Assembly (NCBI RefSeq): GCF_900128975.1
Contig: NZ_FQVC01000015.1
Location: forward strand, 22,750 to 86,749
Origin: Devosia limi DSM 17137
GTDB taxonomy: Bacteria > Pseudomonadota > Alphaproteobacteria > Rhizobiales > Devosiaceae
Reading direction: 5' to 3'
Length of the DNA stretch: 64,000 nucleotides
Shown: positions 1 through 8,057 of the stretch, piece after piece
How the letters are laid out: each line of letters begins with the position of its first letter
How positions within the stretch are numbered: position 1 is the first letter of the stretch
Position numbers and translations under genes: made by a program
The notes under the pieces: generated by a model
Databases searched by the model: none
The model's input: only the letters and a program-made list of their open reading frames with translations
What the model was told of the DNA's origin: nothing

Positions 1-903
1 GCTTGAAGATGTTACCTCGACGCCACGATTGCGGAACTCCTCGACCACATCGCTAACCAGAGTCTGGGATAGACCACGCCCCGCAACGGCAGCCTGACGG
101 CCAGCCACAATCACGGCTTGGCGCAGTTCGGGTGGCAGGTCCTGGAACCACTGCTCGTTCACCACGATGAAGACCAGGCTATACACGTGCTGGTCGATGG
201 TGGCGTATTTCAGCACTTCCTGCAGGTTCTGCTGCAGAGTGCCGATGATTGGCAGTTCTGCGCCATCGACAACGCCCGTCTGCAGCGCGCCATAGACTTC
301 CAGCCACGGAATAGCCGTGGGCAGGGCGCCAAGGCCCGACACCATTTCCTGGTGTGCAGTGATTTCCATGGTGCGGATCTTGAGGCCTTCCATGTCTGCC
401 GGCTCCACCACCGGGCGGACATTGTTGGCCCAGATACGGAAGCCCGCGTTTTCGCCAATGGCCACGGCACGCAGACCGGTTGTTGCAGCCATCTCGTCGA
501 ACAGGGCGTCACCCCAATCACCGTCCAGCACATCCCAAGCCACAACGGCATTGGAGAAGACATAGGGAATTGTGGTCAACTGAATCTTGGGGAAGAAGCC
601 CGAGATCGTCGCTTCATTCGGGGTGGCAGCCTCCAACACACCGGCCTGCACGGCCTCAAGGTTTTCACGCAGATCACCCAAAGTGCCGCTCGGATAGAGT
701 TCCACGGCAATACGTCCGCCCGACAGGCTTTCGAGCGCGTCCTTGAAGGTGCGCATCATCGCGTAGGTGTGGTTGGGATAGGTCAGTTCGCCGACATTTG
801 AGAGCGGCGGGTCAACGTTCGGCAGGCGGACAGTATATTCCTGTGCCAGTGCCACCGAACTCATCATCAGTAGCGCGGCCAGGCCGGCAAGAGTTTTTTT
901 CAT
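1..903 (-). CDS. TRAP transporter solute-binding protein, DctP family (partial)
   Basis: Periplasmic binding subunit of a TRAP transporter, which delivers a carboxylate-type ligand, often a sugar acid, to a sodium-coupled membrane permease. The gene runs off the left edge, so about 300 N-terminal residues are visible and the C-terminus is missing. It begins MKKTLAGLAALLMMSSVALA, a signal peptide, after a GGAGG ribosome-binding site. Family features follow: the segment GLKIRTMEI with the ligand-binding arginine and the segment GALQTGVVDGAE. It lies downstream of an IclR regulator on the same strand and across from a DapA-family aldolase gene, so a sugar-acid substrate is inferred. The membrane subunits must lie outside the window. 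Confidence 0.88.
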   Translation of the reverse strand, partial: MKKTLAGLAALLMMSSVALAQEYTVRLPNVDPPLSNVGELTYPNHTYAMMRTFKDALESLSGGRIAVELYPSGTLGDLRENLEAVQAGVLEAATPNEATISGFFPKIQLTTIPYVFSNAVVAWDVLDGDWGDALFDEMAATTGLRAVAIGENAGFRIWANNVRPVVEPADMEGLKIRTMEITAHQEMVSGLGALPTAIPWLEVYGALQTGVVDGAELPIIGTLQQNLQEVLKYATIDQHVYSLVFIVVNEQWFQDLPPELRQAVIVAGRQAAVAGRGLSQTLVSDVVEEFRNRGVEVTSSS

Positions 904-966
904 AGTGGTGTTCCTCCCAATCCTATCTCGGCATGCCCCCTCGCATCCCGAGCTCCATGGAATTCA

Positions 967-982
967 ATCCCGGATACCGGAA
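967..982. promoter_or_regulatory. Candidate IclR operator upstream of the TRAP gene
   Basis: Imperfect palindrome ATCCCGGATACCGGAA, 64 bases upstream of the solute-binding gene. It resembles the sites at 1819-1834 and 1940-1958. That it is an operator is inferred from its recurrence in the three promoters around the IclR gene. Confidence 0.45.
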
Positions 983-1014
983 CATCATTCAAGTGGCTGG
1001 ATATGTCAAGGCCG

Positions 1015-1803
1015 CTATTTGGGCGTTGGCTCATATCCGAGATGGCTGGAAATCTGCGCGGCATGATGCATGACCATTGCGGCCACAGAGGCCTCCCGGT
1101 CTCCAGGCGACTGCATGGCAGATCCGGTTGCGCTGATACTGGCAAAGACGCGGCCAAACTGATCATGGATTGGCGCGCCAATACAACGCAGGCCTGGCTG
1201 GTGCTCGCCATTGTCAACGGCGTATCCGCGCTCGCGCACTTTTTGAAGCTCCTGGCGCAGCCCTGCTCCGGTGGTGATTGTGGCGTCGGTATAGCGCGGC
1301 AGCCCCGCCTCGATGATGCGCTCAAGGACAGATTCGGGCTGGTAGGCCAGAATGGCCTTGCCGATGCTGGTGCAATGCATCGGTGCATTTTCCAGGAGAT
1401 TGAGTGGCGTGAGCCCGCCCGGCGCTGGTTCCGCCCGGTGTATGACGACGGCCCGTTCGCCGCCAAAAACAGCCAGATGAACAGACAGGCCGGTCATGCG
1501 ACCCAGCGCTTCGGCAAATGGGCGCGCCTCCCGGTGAAGATCCATGTTCGCCAGCACGATATTGCCATACGCAAATAACCTGATGCCAAGACGATAGTTC
1601 TGGCGCTCGCGATCCTGGTCCAAGAGGCCAACTTCGCGCATTGACGCGAGCAGCCGATGCGTCGTGCTGCGCGGATAACCGGTTTGTTTGCAGATATCGG
1701 CCAGTGACATGGCGCGATGCGTAGTCGAGAAACAGTCAAGGATTGCGGCGACTTTGTTTAACGACTTGAGGTTTTCGTCGCCTGACGCTCTGGTTTCGGA
1801 CAT
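1015..1803 (-). CDS. IclR family transcriptional regulator
   Basis: DNA-binding regulator with an N-terminal winged helix (around DICKQTGYPRSTTHRLL) and a C-terminal IclR effector-binding domain of about 170 residues. The start MSETRASG at 1803 is chosen because GAGGAG lies directly upstream; an in-frame extension to 1875 would run through a likely operator and has no better ribosome-binding site. It is transcribed toward the TRAP gene and divergently from the DapA-family gene. IclR proteins in such loci usually respond to a sugar acid or its breakdown product, so control of both neighbours is likely but inferred. Confidence 0.88.
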   Translation of the reverse strand: MSETRASGDENLKSLNKVAAILDCFSTTHRAMSLADICKQTGYPRSTTHRLLASMREVGLLDQDRERQNYRLGIRLFAYGNIVLANMDLHREARPFAEALGRMTGLSVHLAVFGGERAVVIHRAEPAPGGLTPLNLLENAPMHCTSIGKAILAYQPESVLERIIEAGLPRYTDATITTGAGLRQELQKVRERGYAVDNGEHQPGLRCIGAPIHDQFGRVFASISATGSAMQSPGDREASVAAMVMHHAAQISSHLGYEPTPK

Positions 1804-1818
1804 GTCTAGCTCCTCGGT

Positions 1819-1834
1819 TTCCCGGTATCCGGAA
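1819..1834. promoter_or_regulatory. Candidate IclR operator in the regulator's own leader
   Basis: Palindrome TTCCCGGTATCCGGAA, 16 bases upstream of the IclR start codon. It shares the CCGG-AT-CCGG core with the site before the TRAP gene, suggesting autoregulation. Confidence 0.45.
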
Positions 1835-1939
1835 TAGCCAATCGCCGGTCGCAGCACAATAGCGGCGCGTAACAAGAGGCGGCAAAGCGAAATTGACGGC
1901 AGGTCGAGCCGCTGCTACATGATCTCATATTCGGATTTA

Positions 1940-1958
1940 AATCCCGCAATACGGGATT
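1940..1958. promoter_or_regulatory. Candidate IclR operator upstream of the DapA-family gene
   Basis: Perfect inverted repeat AATCCCG-CAATA-CGGGATT in the divergent promoter region, 28 bases before the aldolase start codon. Spacing and symmetry suit a dimeric or tetrameric IclR protein. Confidence 0.5.
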
Positions 1959-1985
1959 CAGCATTTGATCTAGGGGAGAAGACAC

Positions 1986-2885
1986 TTGTCCGCACTATCC
2001 AACGAGCAGCGCCACCTCATCACGGGAATCCTGCCGCCCATCACCAGCCCGTTCGGCCAAGACGGCGCGCTCGACGCCGGCGGTTTTGCCGAGCAGGTCG
2101 ACTTCATCATGGATGCCGGTGCCCGCGGCATTGTCATCGGCGGCAGCACTGGCGAGGGCCACACGCTCAATCGCCAGGAGTTTGAAACCTCCATGCGCGC
2201 GTCTTCGGATGCCCTCAAGGGGCGCGGGGGCCTTCTGGCCGGGCTGATCGTCAACAGCACCCAAGAAGCCATCGACAGGGTGAAGGTGCTTGACGGCCTA
2301 AAAGTCGATGCCTTGCAGGTAACGCCCGTACACTACCTGTTCAAACCGGGTGCGCAGGCCACCATCGACCATTTCAAGGCCATCGCCGACACCACCGACA
2401 TACCGATCCTCATCTACAATGTCATCCAGTGGAACTACCTCAGCGTCGACCTGATGCTGCGTATCATGGACGAAGTGCCGGGCGTCGTCGGCATGAAGCA
2501 GAGCAATGGCGACCTGAAGTCCGTCTCGGACCTGTTGACGCGCCTCAAGCCACACAACGTCATCATCACTGGTATCGACGCGATGCTCTACCCCGCCTTC
2601 GCGCTTGGCGCCCACGGCGCTATCACCGCGCTAACAGCCGCTGCGCCCAGTGCAGTGGTTAAGCTGTGGGACGCGGTCGCGGCAAAAGATTATGAACTCG
2701 CCAAGGATCTGCACTTCAAGCTCGGCGCGCTCTACAATGCCTTCAACCACGATAACCTGCCCGCTTGCACCAAATATGCCCAACATCGCCAGGGTATCGC
2801 CATGTACTATCCGAAGTCGCCTATGGAACAGGTCAGTGACGAACAGAAAGCCGGAATCGACCGCGCACTCTCGGACTTGCTCTAG
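1986..2885 (+). CDS. Dihydrodipicolinate synthase/N-acetylneuraminate lyase family protein
   Basis: Class I aldolase of the DapA/NanA superfamily, 299 residues, the usual length. Visible family features are GGSTGEG at 52-58 (carboxylate binding), Tyr144 in ILIYNV and the Schiff-base lysine Lys171 in GMKQSNG. The family cleaves or condenses pyruvate with an aldehyde, or dehydrates sugar acids. The start is TTG after AGGGGAG. Its position opposite an IclR gene and a TRAP binding protein suggests catabolism of an imported sugar acid and not lysine synthesis; the exact substrate cannot be read from the sequence. Confidence 0.88.
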   Translation: MSALSNEQRHLITGILPPITSPFGQDGALDAGGFAEQVDFIMDAGARGIVIGGSTGEGHTLNRQEFETSMRASSDALKGRGGLLAGLIVNSTQEAIDRVKVLDGLKVDALQVTPVHYLFKPGAQATIDHFKAIADTTDIPILIYNVIQWNYLSVDLMLRIMDEVPGVVGMKQSNGDLKSVSDLLTRLKPHNVIITGIDAMLYPAFALGAHGAITALTAAAPSAVVKLWDAVAAKDYELAKDLHFKLGALYNAFNHDNLPACTKYAQHRQGIAMYYPKSPMEQVSDEQKAGIDRALSDLL

Positions 2886-2888
2886 AGC

Positions 2889-2918
2889 TTTCGGCGCAGG
2901 CCGGTGCCTGCGCCGAAA
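2889..2918 (+). terminator. Strong hairpin after the DapA-family gene
   Basis: Inverted repeat TTTCGGCGCAGGC / GCCTGCGCCGAAA with a four-base loop, starting a few bases after the stop codon. There is no clear U-tract beyond the stem, so it is a hairpin of probable terminator function. Confidence 0.55.
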
Positions 2919-3018
2919 ACGCAATCATGGAGGCGATTGGATTTAGTTCCCGTCCACCTTCCGTTGCTTGAACTGCCCAGTGTTCGGAGCCGCCGCCGCG
3001 AAGCAGGCGGACCGATGC

Positions 3019-3705
3019 CTAGAACTTGAAGTTCAAACCGGCGCGAACCACGCTGAAACGCTGGGTGGCATCGACACTGCCGCCGGGCAGGCCAGCATAG
3101 CTCTGAGTGCCCAGATCGACGTAAAGATATTCGGCCTTGAGGGTGACATTGTCGGTTGCCGTAGCTTCAAGGCCGCCACCCAGAGCCCAACCCATATGGG
3201 TGGCCGACTGGGAGGTGACGACACCGGTATTGTTGGTATGAGCGACGCTGCCGCGGCCGATGGCGAAACCGCCGGTGACATAGGGCATGACACGATCGAA
3301 GGTCACGCCAGCGCGGCCGCGGATGGTACCGAAGCCATCGATGCTTGCCTTGAGGGTATTGCCGCTACCCAGGTCGTCGCTGTGGTTGATCGAGCTCCAT
3401 TGCAGGTCGGCTTCACCGCCCAGCACGAAACCACCCATGTCCATGTTGTAACCAGCCTGGGCGCCGATGTCCCAGCCGCCGGTATTGTTCTTGGTGATTG
3501 GGCCGCCGCCAGTTGCCTGGCGTTCCAGGCTGCCCCAGCCGAAGCCGCCGTTCACACCGGCATAGAAGCCGGACCAGTTAAACGCCGAAGTCGAGCTGAA
3601 CACGGGGGCAGAGCCGCCACCATTGTTCCAGCCGAGATCGGCTGCATGGGCAGGGGCGGCCATCAGGGCTGCGCTGGCGAGCAGCAAGGGGATTGCGCGC
3701 TTCAT
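3019..3705 (-). CDS. Outer membrane beta-barrel protein, Omp25/Omp31-like
   Basis: Small outer-membrane barrel protein of 228 residues. It has a signal peptide (MKRAIPLLLASAALMAAPAHA), then FNWSGFYAGVNGGFGWG, the first strand typical of alphaproteobacterial Omp25/Omp31 surface antigens, alternating aromatic and small residues through the body, and a C-terminal Phe (RAGLNFKF) as the BAM signal. The family is structural or mildly porin-like. It is a single gene with hairpins and no operon partner. Confidence 0.85.
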   Translation of the reverse strand: MKRAIPLLLASAALMAAPAHAADLGWNNGGGSAPVFSSTSAFNWSGFYAGVNGGFGWGSLERQATGGGPITKNNTGGWDIGAQAGYNMDMGGFVLGGEADLQWSSINHSDDLGSGNTLKASIDGFGTIRGRAGVTFDRVMPYVTGGFAIGRGSVAHTNNTGVVTSQSATHMGWALGGGLEATATDNVTLKAEYLYVDLGTQSYAGLPGGSVDATQRFSVVRAGLNFKF

Positions 3706-3989
3706 GATGCTTTCCTCGTCGTTAATTCAGTCCGGAAAATGCAACGAGAAAATTAATGACTGGGTAAGGAACAAGGTTAACGCGTCCGCTTATTGCGAGA
3801 GCGCGATCACAAAGTTGGAAACCGGCCGGGATGGTCGGCCAGACCCGCCGGGGATCAGGGGGGGCGACTGTCGCGACCGGCCGTTCCGGGGGAAGTCGTG
3901 CCGTCGGATGCCCAGATCAACAGGGCGGCCAGGCTCTCCTGGAAAAGCCGTCCGGCTCACCGAGCGTGAACCGGACGCTCAAACATAGT

Positions 3990-5228
3990 TCATTGCCTTG
4001 GAGCCGAGCCTGCCTGCTGCATCAGCGCGGCTCGAGCTGCATAAACCGTGTCCTCGTCATAGGTTGAGCCGCTCGCCGCCGCCGCGGTCACCAGACGCTC
4101 GAGAAGCGCGCGGTCGCGATGCAGTCTGGCAATGGTGGCCACCAGGCCTTCCACATCATCCTGGGGCGCAAAGGCGCCGCCGCCCCGTAGCCTTGTCAGT
4201 TCACGCGGATAGGCGGTTTCGTAGCCCACGATCGGGCAACCGGCGACCAGGGCCTCGATCAGGCTACGGGGGGATTCGGGGGTCTTGTGGCAATACAACA
4301 CGATGTCGCTGGCGCGTAATGCGGCAAACACAGCGTCGCGGTCACCTTCGAAACCGGTCAGCTGCACGCGGTCGCGCAAGGGCCCGCCGTCAACCCGATG
4401 CCGCATGTCGGCAAGGGCAGGGCCGTCGCCAATCCAGCGCGCCTGGAATGGCACGTTCTGGCGGGCAAGCCCTTCCAGCACGTCCAGCCAGTCGTCCGGG
4501 CCCTTCATTTCGGCGGCCCGGCCAACATAGATGATTGCCAGCGGTTGCTCGCTGCGAACGCGCTGGCGCTTCTGCTCCAATTGGGCGGGGCCGATCTGGT
4601 CGTCGGCCGTGGTGTGGGTATCGTAGATGCAGTGGGAATTTTCGTTCCAGGGCCTGTAATGCTCGAATGTATCGCCGCCTTGCAGGAGGGCCACCCGGCT
4701 GCGCTTGAGCAAGTGTCGATGGTAGCGTTCCATCAGCGGCAATGTGGCCGATGCTCCAAGCCGCCGTTTCAGCGAGGCATTGCCAAGACTTTGCCGGATG
4801 ATTGCGGGCTCAACCCGATCGAGCCAGGCTGCATAAGGGCGGCCCTGTCTGCTCGCCTCAAGCGCTGCCACAGCGGGCCAATCGCCGACAAGGCCCCCTA
4901 TGGTGAAACAGAGATAGTGATGCGATGCGATCGCCCGTGCCAGTGTCGCCCGGGTTTGTCGATAGCTTCGGGCCATCTGCTGCGGTTTGTAGGCGCGCGG
5001 CAAGGCATGCAACTCACACCGATCGCCAAAGGGCCGGTCTGAAACATCGACCCAAGTGACGGAACTATCGTCCGCATCGGCTTCCACGCCATAATAGGTC
5101 ACCGCGTCGAAATGCCTGCACCATTGCCGCAGGCCGGCGGCGGTCTGGTCGTCGATAAGCAGCCGGTCGCCGTCCAGGCGAAGACTGACATGGGTGACAA
5201 GAAGCAGACGCTTGGAATCGTAGGTCAA
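3990..5228 (-). CDS. Glycosyltransferase, GT4-like
   Basis: Predicted GT-B fold glycosyltransferase of 412 residues. The C-terminal half shows the GT4 nucleotide-sugar pattern: IIYVGRAAEMKGPDDWLDVL, then ARWIGDGPAL, VQLTGFEGDRDAVFAALRAS and the acidic motif in CHKTPESPRSLIEALVAGCPIVG. The N-terminal half is divergent. Such enzymes add sugars to exopolysaccharide, lipopolysaccharide or lipids. No polysaccharide cluster is adjacent, so the acceptor is unknown. Confidence 0.75.
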   Translation of the reverse strand: MTYDSKRLLLVTHVSLRLDGDRLLIDDQTAAGLRQWCRHFDAVTYYGVEADADDSSVTWVDVSDRPFGDRCELHALPRAYKPQQMARSYRQTRATLARAIASHHYLCFTIGGLVGDWPAVAALEASRQGRPYAAWLDRVEPAIIRQSLGNASLKRRLGASATLPLMERYHRHLLKRSRVALLQGGDTFEHYRPWNENSHCIYDTHTTADDQIGPAQLEQKRQRVRSEQPLAIIYVGRAAEMKGPDDWLDVLEGLARQNVPFQARWIGDGPALADMRHRVDGGPLRDRVQLTGFEGDRDAVFAALRASDIVLYCHKTPESPRSLIEALVAGCPIVGYETAYPRELTRLRGGGAFAPQDDVEGLVATIARLHRDRALLERLVTAAAASGSTYDEDTVYAARAALMQQAGSAPRQ

Positions 5229-5403
5229 TTTCTTCCCCGCTGAGCAAGGGGGGCAGACTGAATAGAATTTGCCAGATTAGCAAATTTACTTTCAGTACAT
5301 GGAGGGAACACCTGGCGCTGAACCAAAGCCAGTCGCATTTGCGCTGCTCGGTACAGTTCTGCTGCTGCGGAGTGCCGGGCAGGCCCTCCGACCCGGCGTG
5401 CAC

Positions 5404-5580
5404 TCATTTCCAGATGGTGTAGTCCTGTCCGGCGTTGCCCTGTTCCCAAGCCTCGTCCCAGTTGATTTCATCGTCGTTCTTCTTGCCGCGATGCGGGTTC
5501 TTGCTTTTGTCTTGCTCTGAAGCGCCGGCGGTCCATCCGGCCAGGCGCACCTTCTCGTCGTGGTGTTTGTCGTTTGGCAT
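5404..5580 (-). CDS. Small charged hypothetical protein
   Basis: A 58-residue, highly charged protein (MPNDKHHDEK... ending GQDYTIWK), rich in Asp, Lys, Asn and Trp in its second half. Two in-frame ATG codons lie six bases apart; the second is chosen because AGGAG is then seven bases upstream. It is probably cytosolic and disordered. The family is not recognised. It sits alone between a glycosyltransferase and tRNA-Leu. Confidence 0.6.
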   Translation of the reverse strand: MPNDKHHDEKVRLAGWTAGASEQDKSKNPHRGKKNDDEINWDEAWEQGNAGQDYTIWK

Positions 5581-5748
5581 TTGCATTCTCCTGATGTCGG
5601 CCCGGCAGGGGGCGGGTGGCTCTCTTGCGTCGCCATGCCCGAAACCCATCATTTCGGGGACCGCATGGCAAGCGGAAGAGCGCGGGCATCGGTCCTGGCG
5701 TAACGCGCCTGTGACCTCAAAAAACGCGGCAATTTGGGGATGAAATAA

Positions 5749-5832
5749 TGGTGCCCCCCGCCGGACTCGAACCGGCACGTCTTGCGACGGAGGATTTTGA
5801 GTCCTCTGCGTCTACCATTCCGCCAGAGGGGC
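5749..5832 (-). tRNA. tRNA-Leu (anticodon CAA)
   Basis: Complete cloverleaf on the minus strand: acceptor GCCCCTC pairs with GGGGGGC (one G-U), the anticodon loop CTCAAAA gives anticodon CAA, a variable arm is present as expected for class II tRNAs, the T-loop is GGTTCGAGTCC and CCA is encoded. It reads UUG codons. Confidence 0.95.
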
Positions 5833-5905
5833 ACGGCGGCTTGTCTAGCGCAGCCGTGCGCGCGCCGCAACTGTCTGCGGCACAGAGAAACACTGGATAT
5901 TGTGG

Positions 5906-6514
5906 TCAATAGGGGCCGGGCATGAAGTCGATGCGGTCGCGCATGGCCTCCCGATCATAGGGCGGCGAGTCGGGGTCGAAGCCGCGCCAGCCTTCTTCTT
6001 CATAGCGGGCGCGCCGTTCGGCGATGTCGACCCGGTTGGAGCGCCCGAAGATCGCCTCGGCACTACTGGCGCGGTTCTCTTCAGTGCGCACCGAGACGAC
6101 ACTGCCGCCGCGGCGCACGCCTTCGGCAAAGACATGGGCATCCTGTTCGTGGACCCCCGAGCCGGTGAAGGTGCCGATAATGCCGCCGGTGGCGCCCCCC
6201 AGTGCGGCTCCTGCGACTGCCCCGACCGCAGCCGAGACCAGCCAGCCAGCCGCTATGACCGGACCGAGGCCGGGAATTGCCAAAGCACCCAGCCCGGCGA
6301 GAAGCCCGCCGGTGCCACCGAGGAGGGCGCCGATGCCAGCACCGGCGCCGGCGCCATCGGCGGCCTGATCCTCAATATAGGTCTCGCCGACCTGATCTTC
6401 GTATGTGCTGACGACAAGCGAAATCTCGTCGGCGCGAAAGCCTGCGGCCTCTAGCGCGCGGACGGTTGCTGCCGCGTCCTGATAGTCGTCAAACAAGGCG
6501 GTAACGGTTTTCAT
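5906..6514 (-). CDS. Stress-related glycine-zipper protein (GSP17M-like)
   Basis: Protein of 202 residues. The first 50 residues (MKTVTALFDDYQDAAATVRALEAAGF) match the small alpha/beta module of general stress protein 17M, and the centre is a long glycine/alanine-rich hydrophobic zone with repeated GxxxG spacing, likely a membrane-associated glycine zipper. The C-terminus is charged. Family members are induced by general stress but have no defined enzymatic role. It is monocistronic. Confidence 0.65.
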   Translation of the reverse strand: MKTVTALFDDYQDAAATVRALEAAGFRADEISLVVSTYEDQVGETYIEDQAADGAGAGAGIGALLGGTGGLLAGLGALAIPGLGPVIAAGWLVSAAVGAVAGAALGGATGGIIGTFTGSGVHEQDAHVFAEGVRRGGSVVSVRTEENRASSAEAIFGRSNRVDIAERRARYEEEGWRGFDPDSPPYDREAMRDRIDFMPGPY

Positions 6515-6574
6515 CGCTGTCTCCGCACACAGATGCCTAGCCAGACTAAACGATCAACCTGCCAAGGCGTTCCT

Positions 6575-6883
6575 TCAAATGCCCAGGGCCAGCCTGGCAA
6601 AATAGACGCCGGCGACGCCGGCCGCCATGGCAGCGAACAGATTGCGGGTGACGAAAAACACCAGTGCCGTCGCCAAAGCCGCCAGAAGTTCGGCGGCGCT
6701 GCCAGTGACAATGGCGGGCGCGACGAGCGAGGCCAGAACCGCACCCGGAATATGCCGTAGCCAGGAAGCGGCGAAGCCATGGCGGGGCAATCGATCGGCA
6801 AGCAGCAGGCCGCCGGCCTTGACCAGCAAGGTCACGATGGCCATGCCGGCAATGGCAAAGAGGGCCTCAGGACTGGTCAGCAC
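6575..6883 (-). CDS. AzlD family branched-chain amino acid export subunit
   Basis: Small integral membrane protein of 102 residues with about four hydrophobic helices, the partner of AzlC. The GTG start at 6883 lies inside the end of azlC, with AAAGGA upstream, so the two genes overlap by 17 bases and are translationally coupled. AzlCD pairs export branched-chain amino acids or analogues in characterised cases; the substrate here is inferred from family. Confidence 0.8.
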   Translation of the reverse strand: MLTSPEALFAIAGMAIVTLLVKAGGLLLADRLPRHGFAASWLRHIPGAVLASLVAPAIVTGSAAELLAALATALVFFVTRNLFAAMAAGVAGVYFARLALGI

Positions 6884-7598
6884 GGACGCGCATCCTTTCT
6901 GCAACGGCACCGGCCAGGCTGCCGGCAATGCCGCCAATCAGGATGTACCAGCTGCCCTCGATGAGGCGAGCGGCGGCGATGGCAGCGATGGCGGCGACAA
7001 GCCAGGGTATGAGATCGCCCCGGCCTTTCCACATCCCCAGCAGCAGGGCCAGGAATGTCGCGGTGAAGGCAAAATCGAGCCCGTAGGTTGTGGGGTCATC
7101 GATGATCGATCCGAGCAGTCGCCCGGAAACGGTAGAGGCCATCCAGCAGCACCAGGCAAGAACGCCGCCGCCCAGCAGGAAGGCAGGGGTGCCGCGCCCC
7201 TTGGCCATTTCGCCGACCGTCATGGCCCAGTTCTCATCGGTAACAAGCCACATCATCGCGGTGCCGCGGGGCATCTCGTTGGACCGGAACAGGGGGCGCA
7301 GCGTGGCGGTGAGCAACAGATAGCGCAGATTGACGATCAGTGCGGCCAGGATCAGCGGGCCGATGGGCAGGCTGGCCGGGGTGGCGGTCCAGAGGTCAAG
7401 CGCCACGAACTGGGCCGAGCCGGCAAAGACCAGTCCACTCATCAGCGCGACTTCAAACAGGCTCAATCCGGCCTGCTTGGCGAGCACGCCCCAGACTATG
7501 CCATAGGCCGCAACCGAAATAGCAACGGGAATGCAGGCCCGAGCACCGGCGAAGAATTGGTCAAGGGTCCATGAGGCGGGCGGGGCGGGAGCGTGCAT
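6867..7598 (-). CDS. AzlC family ABC-independent amino acid exporter
   Basis: Multi-spanning membrane protein of 243 residues. It has family sequences FFAGARACIPVAISVAAYGIVWG near the start, SGLVFAGSAQFVAL in the first third, NLRYLLLTATLRP, and WLVTDENWAMTVGEM in the middle. It forms the larger subunit of the AzlCD exporter and overlaps the AzlD gene downstream. No Lrp-type regulator, often linked to this pair, is next to it. Confidence 0.85.
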   Translation of the reverse strand: MHAPAPPASWTLDQFFAGARACIPVAISVAAYGIVWGVLAKQAGLSLFEVALMSGLVFAGSAQFVALDLWTATPASLPIGPLILAALIVNLRYLLLTATLRPLFRSNEMPRGTAMMWLVTDENWAMTVGEMAKGRGTPAFLLGGGVLAWCCWMASTVSGRLLGSIIDDPTTYGLDFAFTATFLALLLGMWKGRGDLIPWLVAAIAAIAAARLIEGSWYILIGGIAGSLAGAVAERMRVRADQS

Positions 7599-8057
7599 GA
7601 AATTTTACTAGCTGGGCGCGGAGGCATGTGCACGGCAAAAGCGAGCGTCCGTCATGACACTTGATGATCGCGCTTATTCAATCTGGTGATGACCCGCGGC
7701 GATACGAAGGCGGCCCTTGCCGGGATGCGCGCCCCGCGACGGCGTTGGCGCTGCCGGCTGGAACTACCGACGGGTAGCGGGATCTCCTTGGTGGGTTTTT
7801 TCTGTCGGCTGCGGCGCAAAGCTTGGCCATGCGTGCGACGCATCGGGCGGGGTGTGCTGCCCGTTGACGCCTCCCGGTGCGGGGCGTAGAGATTTCGCCG
7901 TGCCGTTTCCATGCCTCCAGCGCCCGTCCAGCCGGCACCCCATTTTTCGGGGTGTGAAGTGGTCCCTGCAGATTGCGACCCTTTAGGGTCATGGCAAAGC
8001 TGCAATCCGGGCCCGGCGACGCTGTGTAGTTATTCGAGGCTTTCTGGAGAGTTCTCA
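7599..8057 (+). promoter_or_regulatory. Long leader region of the MATE gene with two hairpins
   Basis: 459 bases with no convincing gene. Two compact hairpins precede the MATE gene on its strand: CACCCC-ATTTTTC-GGGGTG (7936-7954) and GACCCT-TT-AGGGTC (7977-7990). No known riboswitch consensus was matched by eye. The length and paired elements suggest a structured 5' leader or attenuator, as an inference. Confidence 0.3.

Noticed and set aside
7740..7810. mini-ykkC (guanidine-II) riboswitch before the MATE gene
   Set aside because: One small stem with ACGG is present, but the two ACGR-tetraloop hairpins of that class are not.
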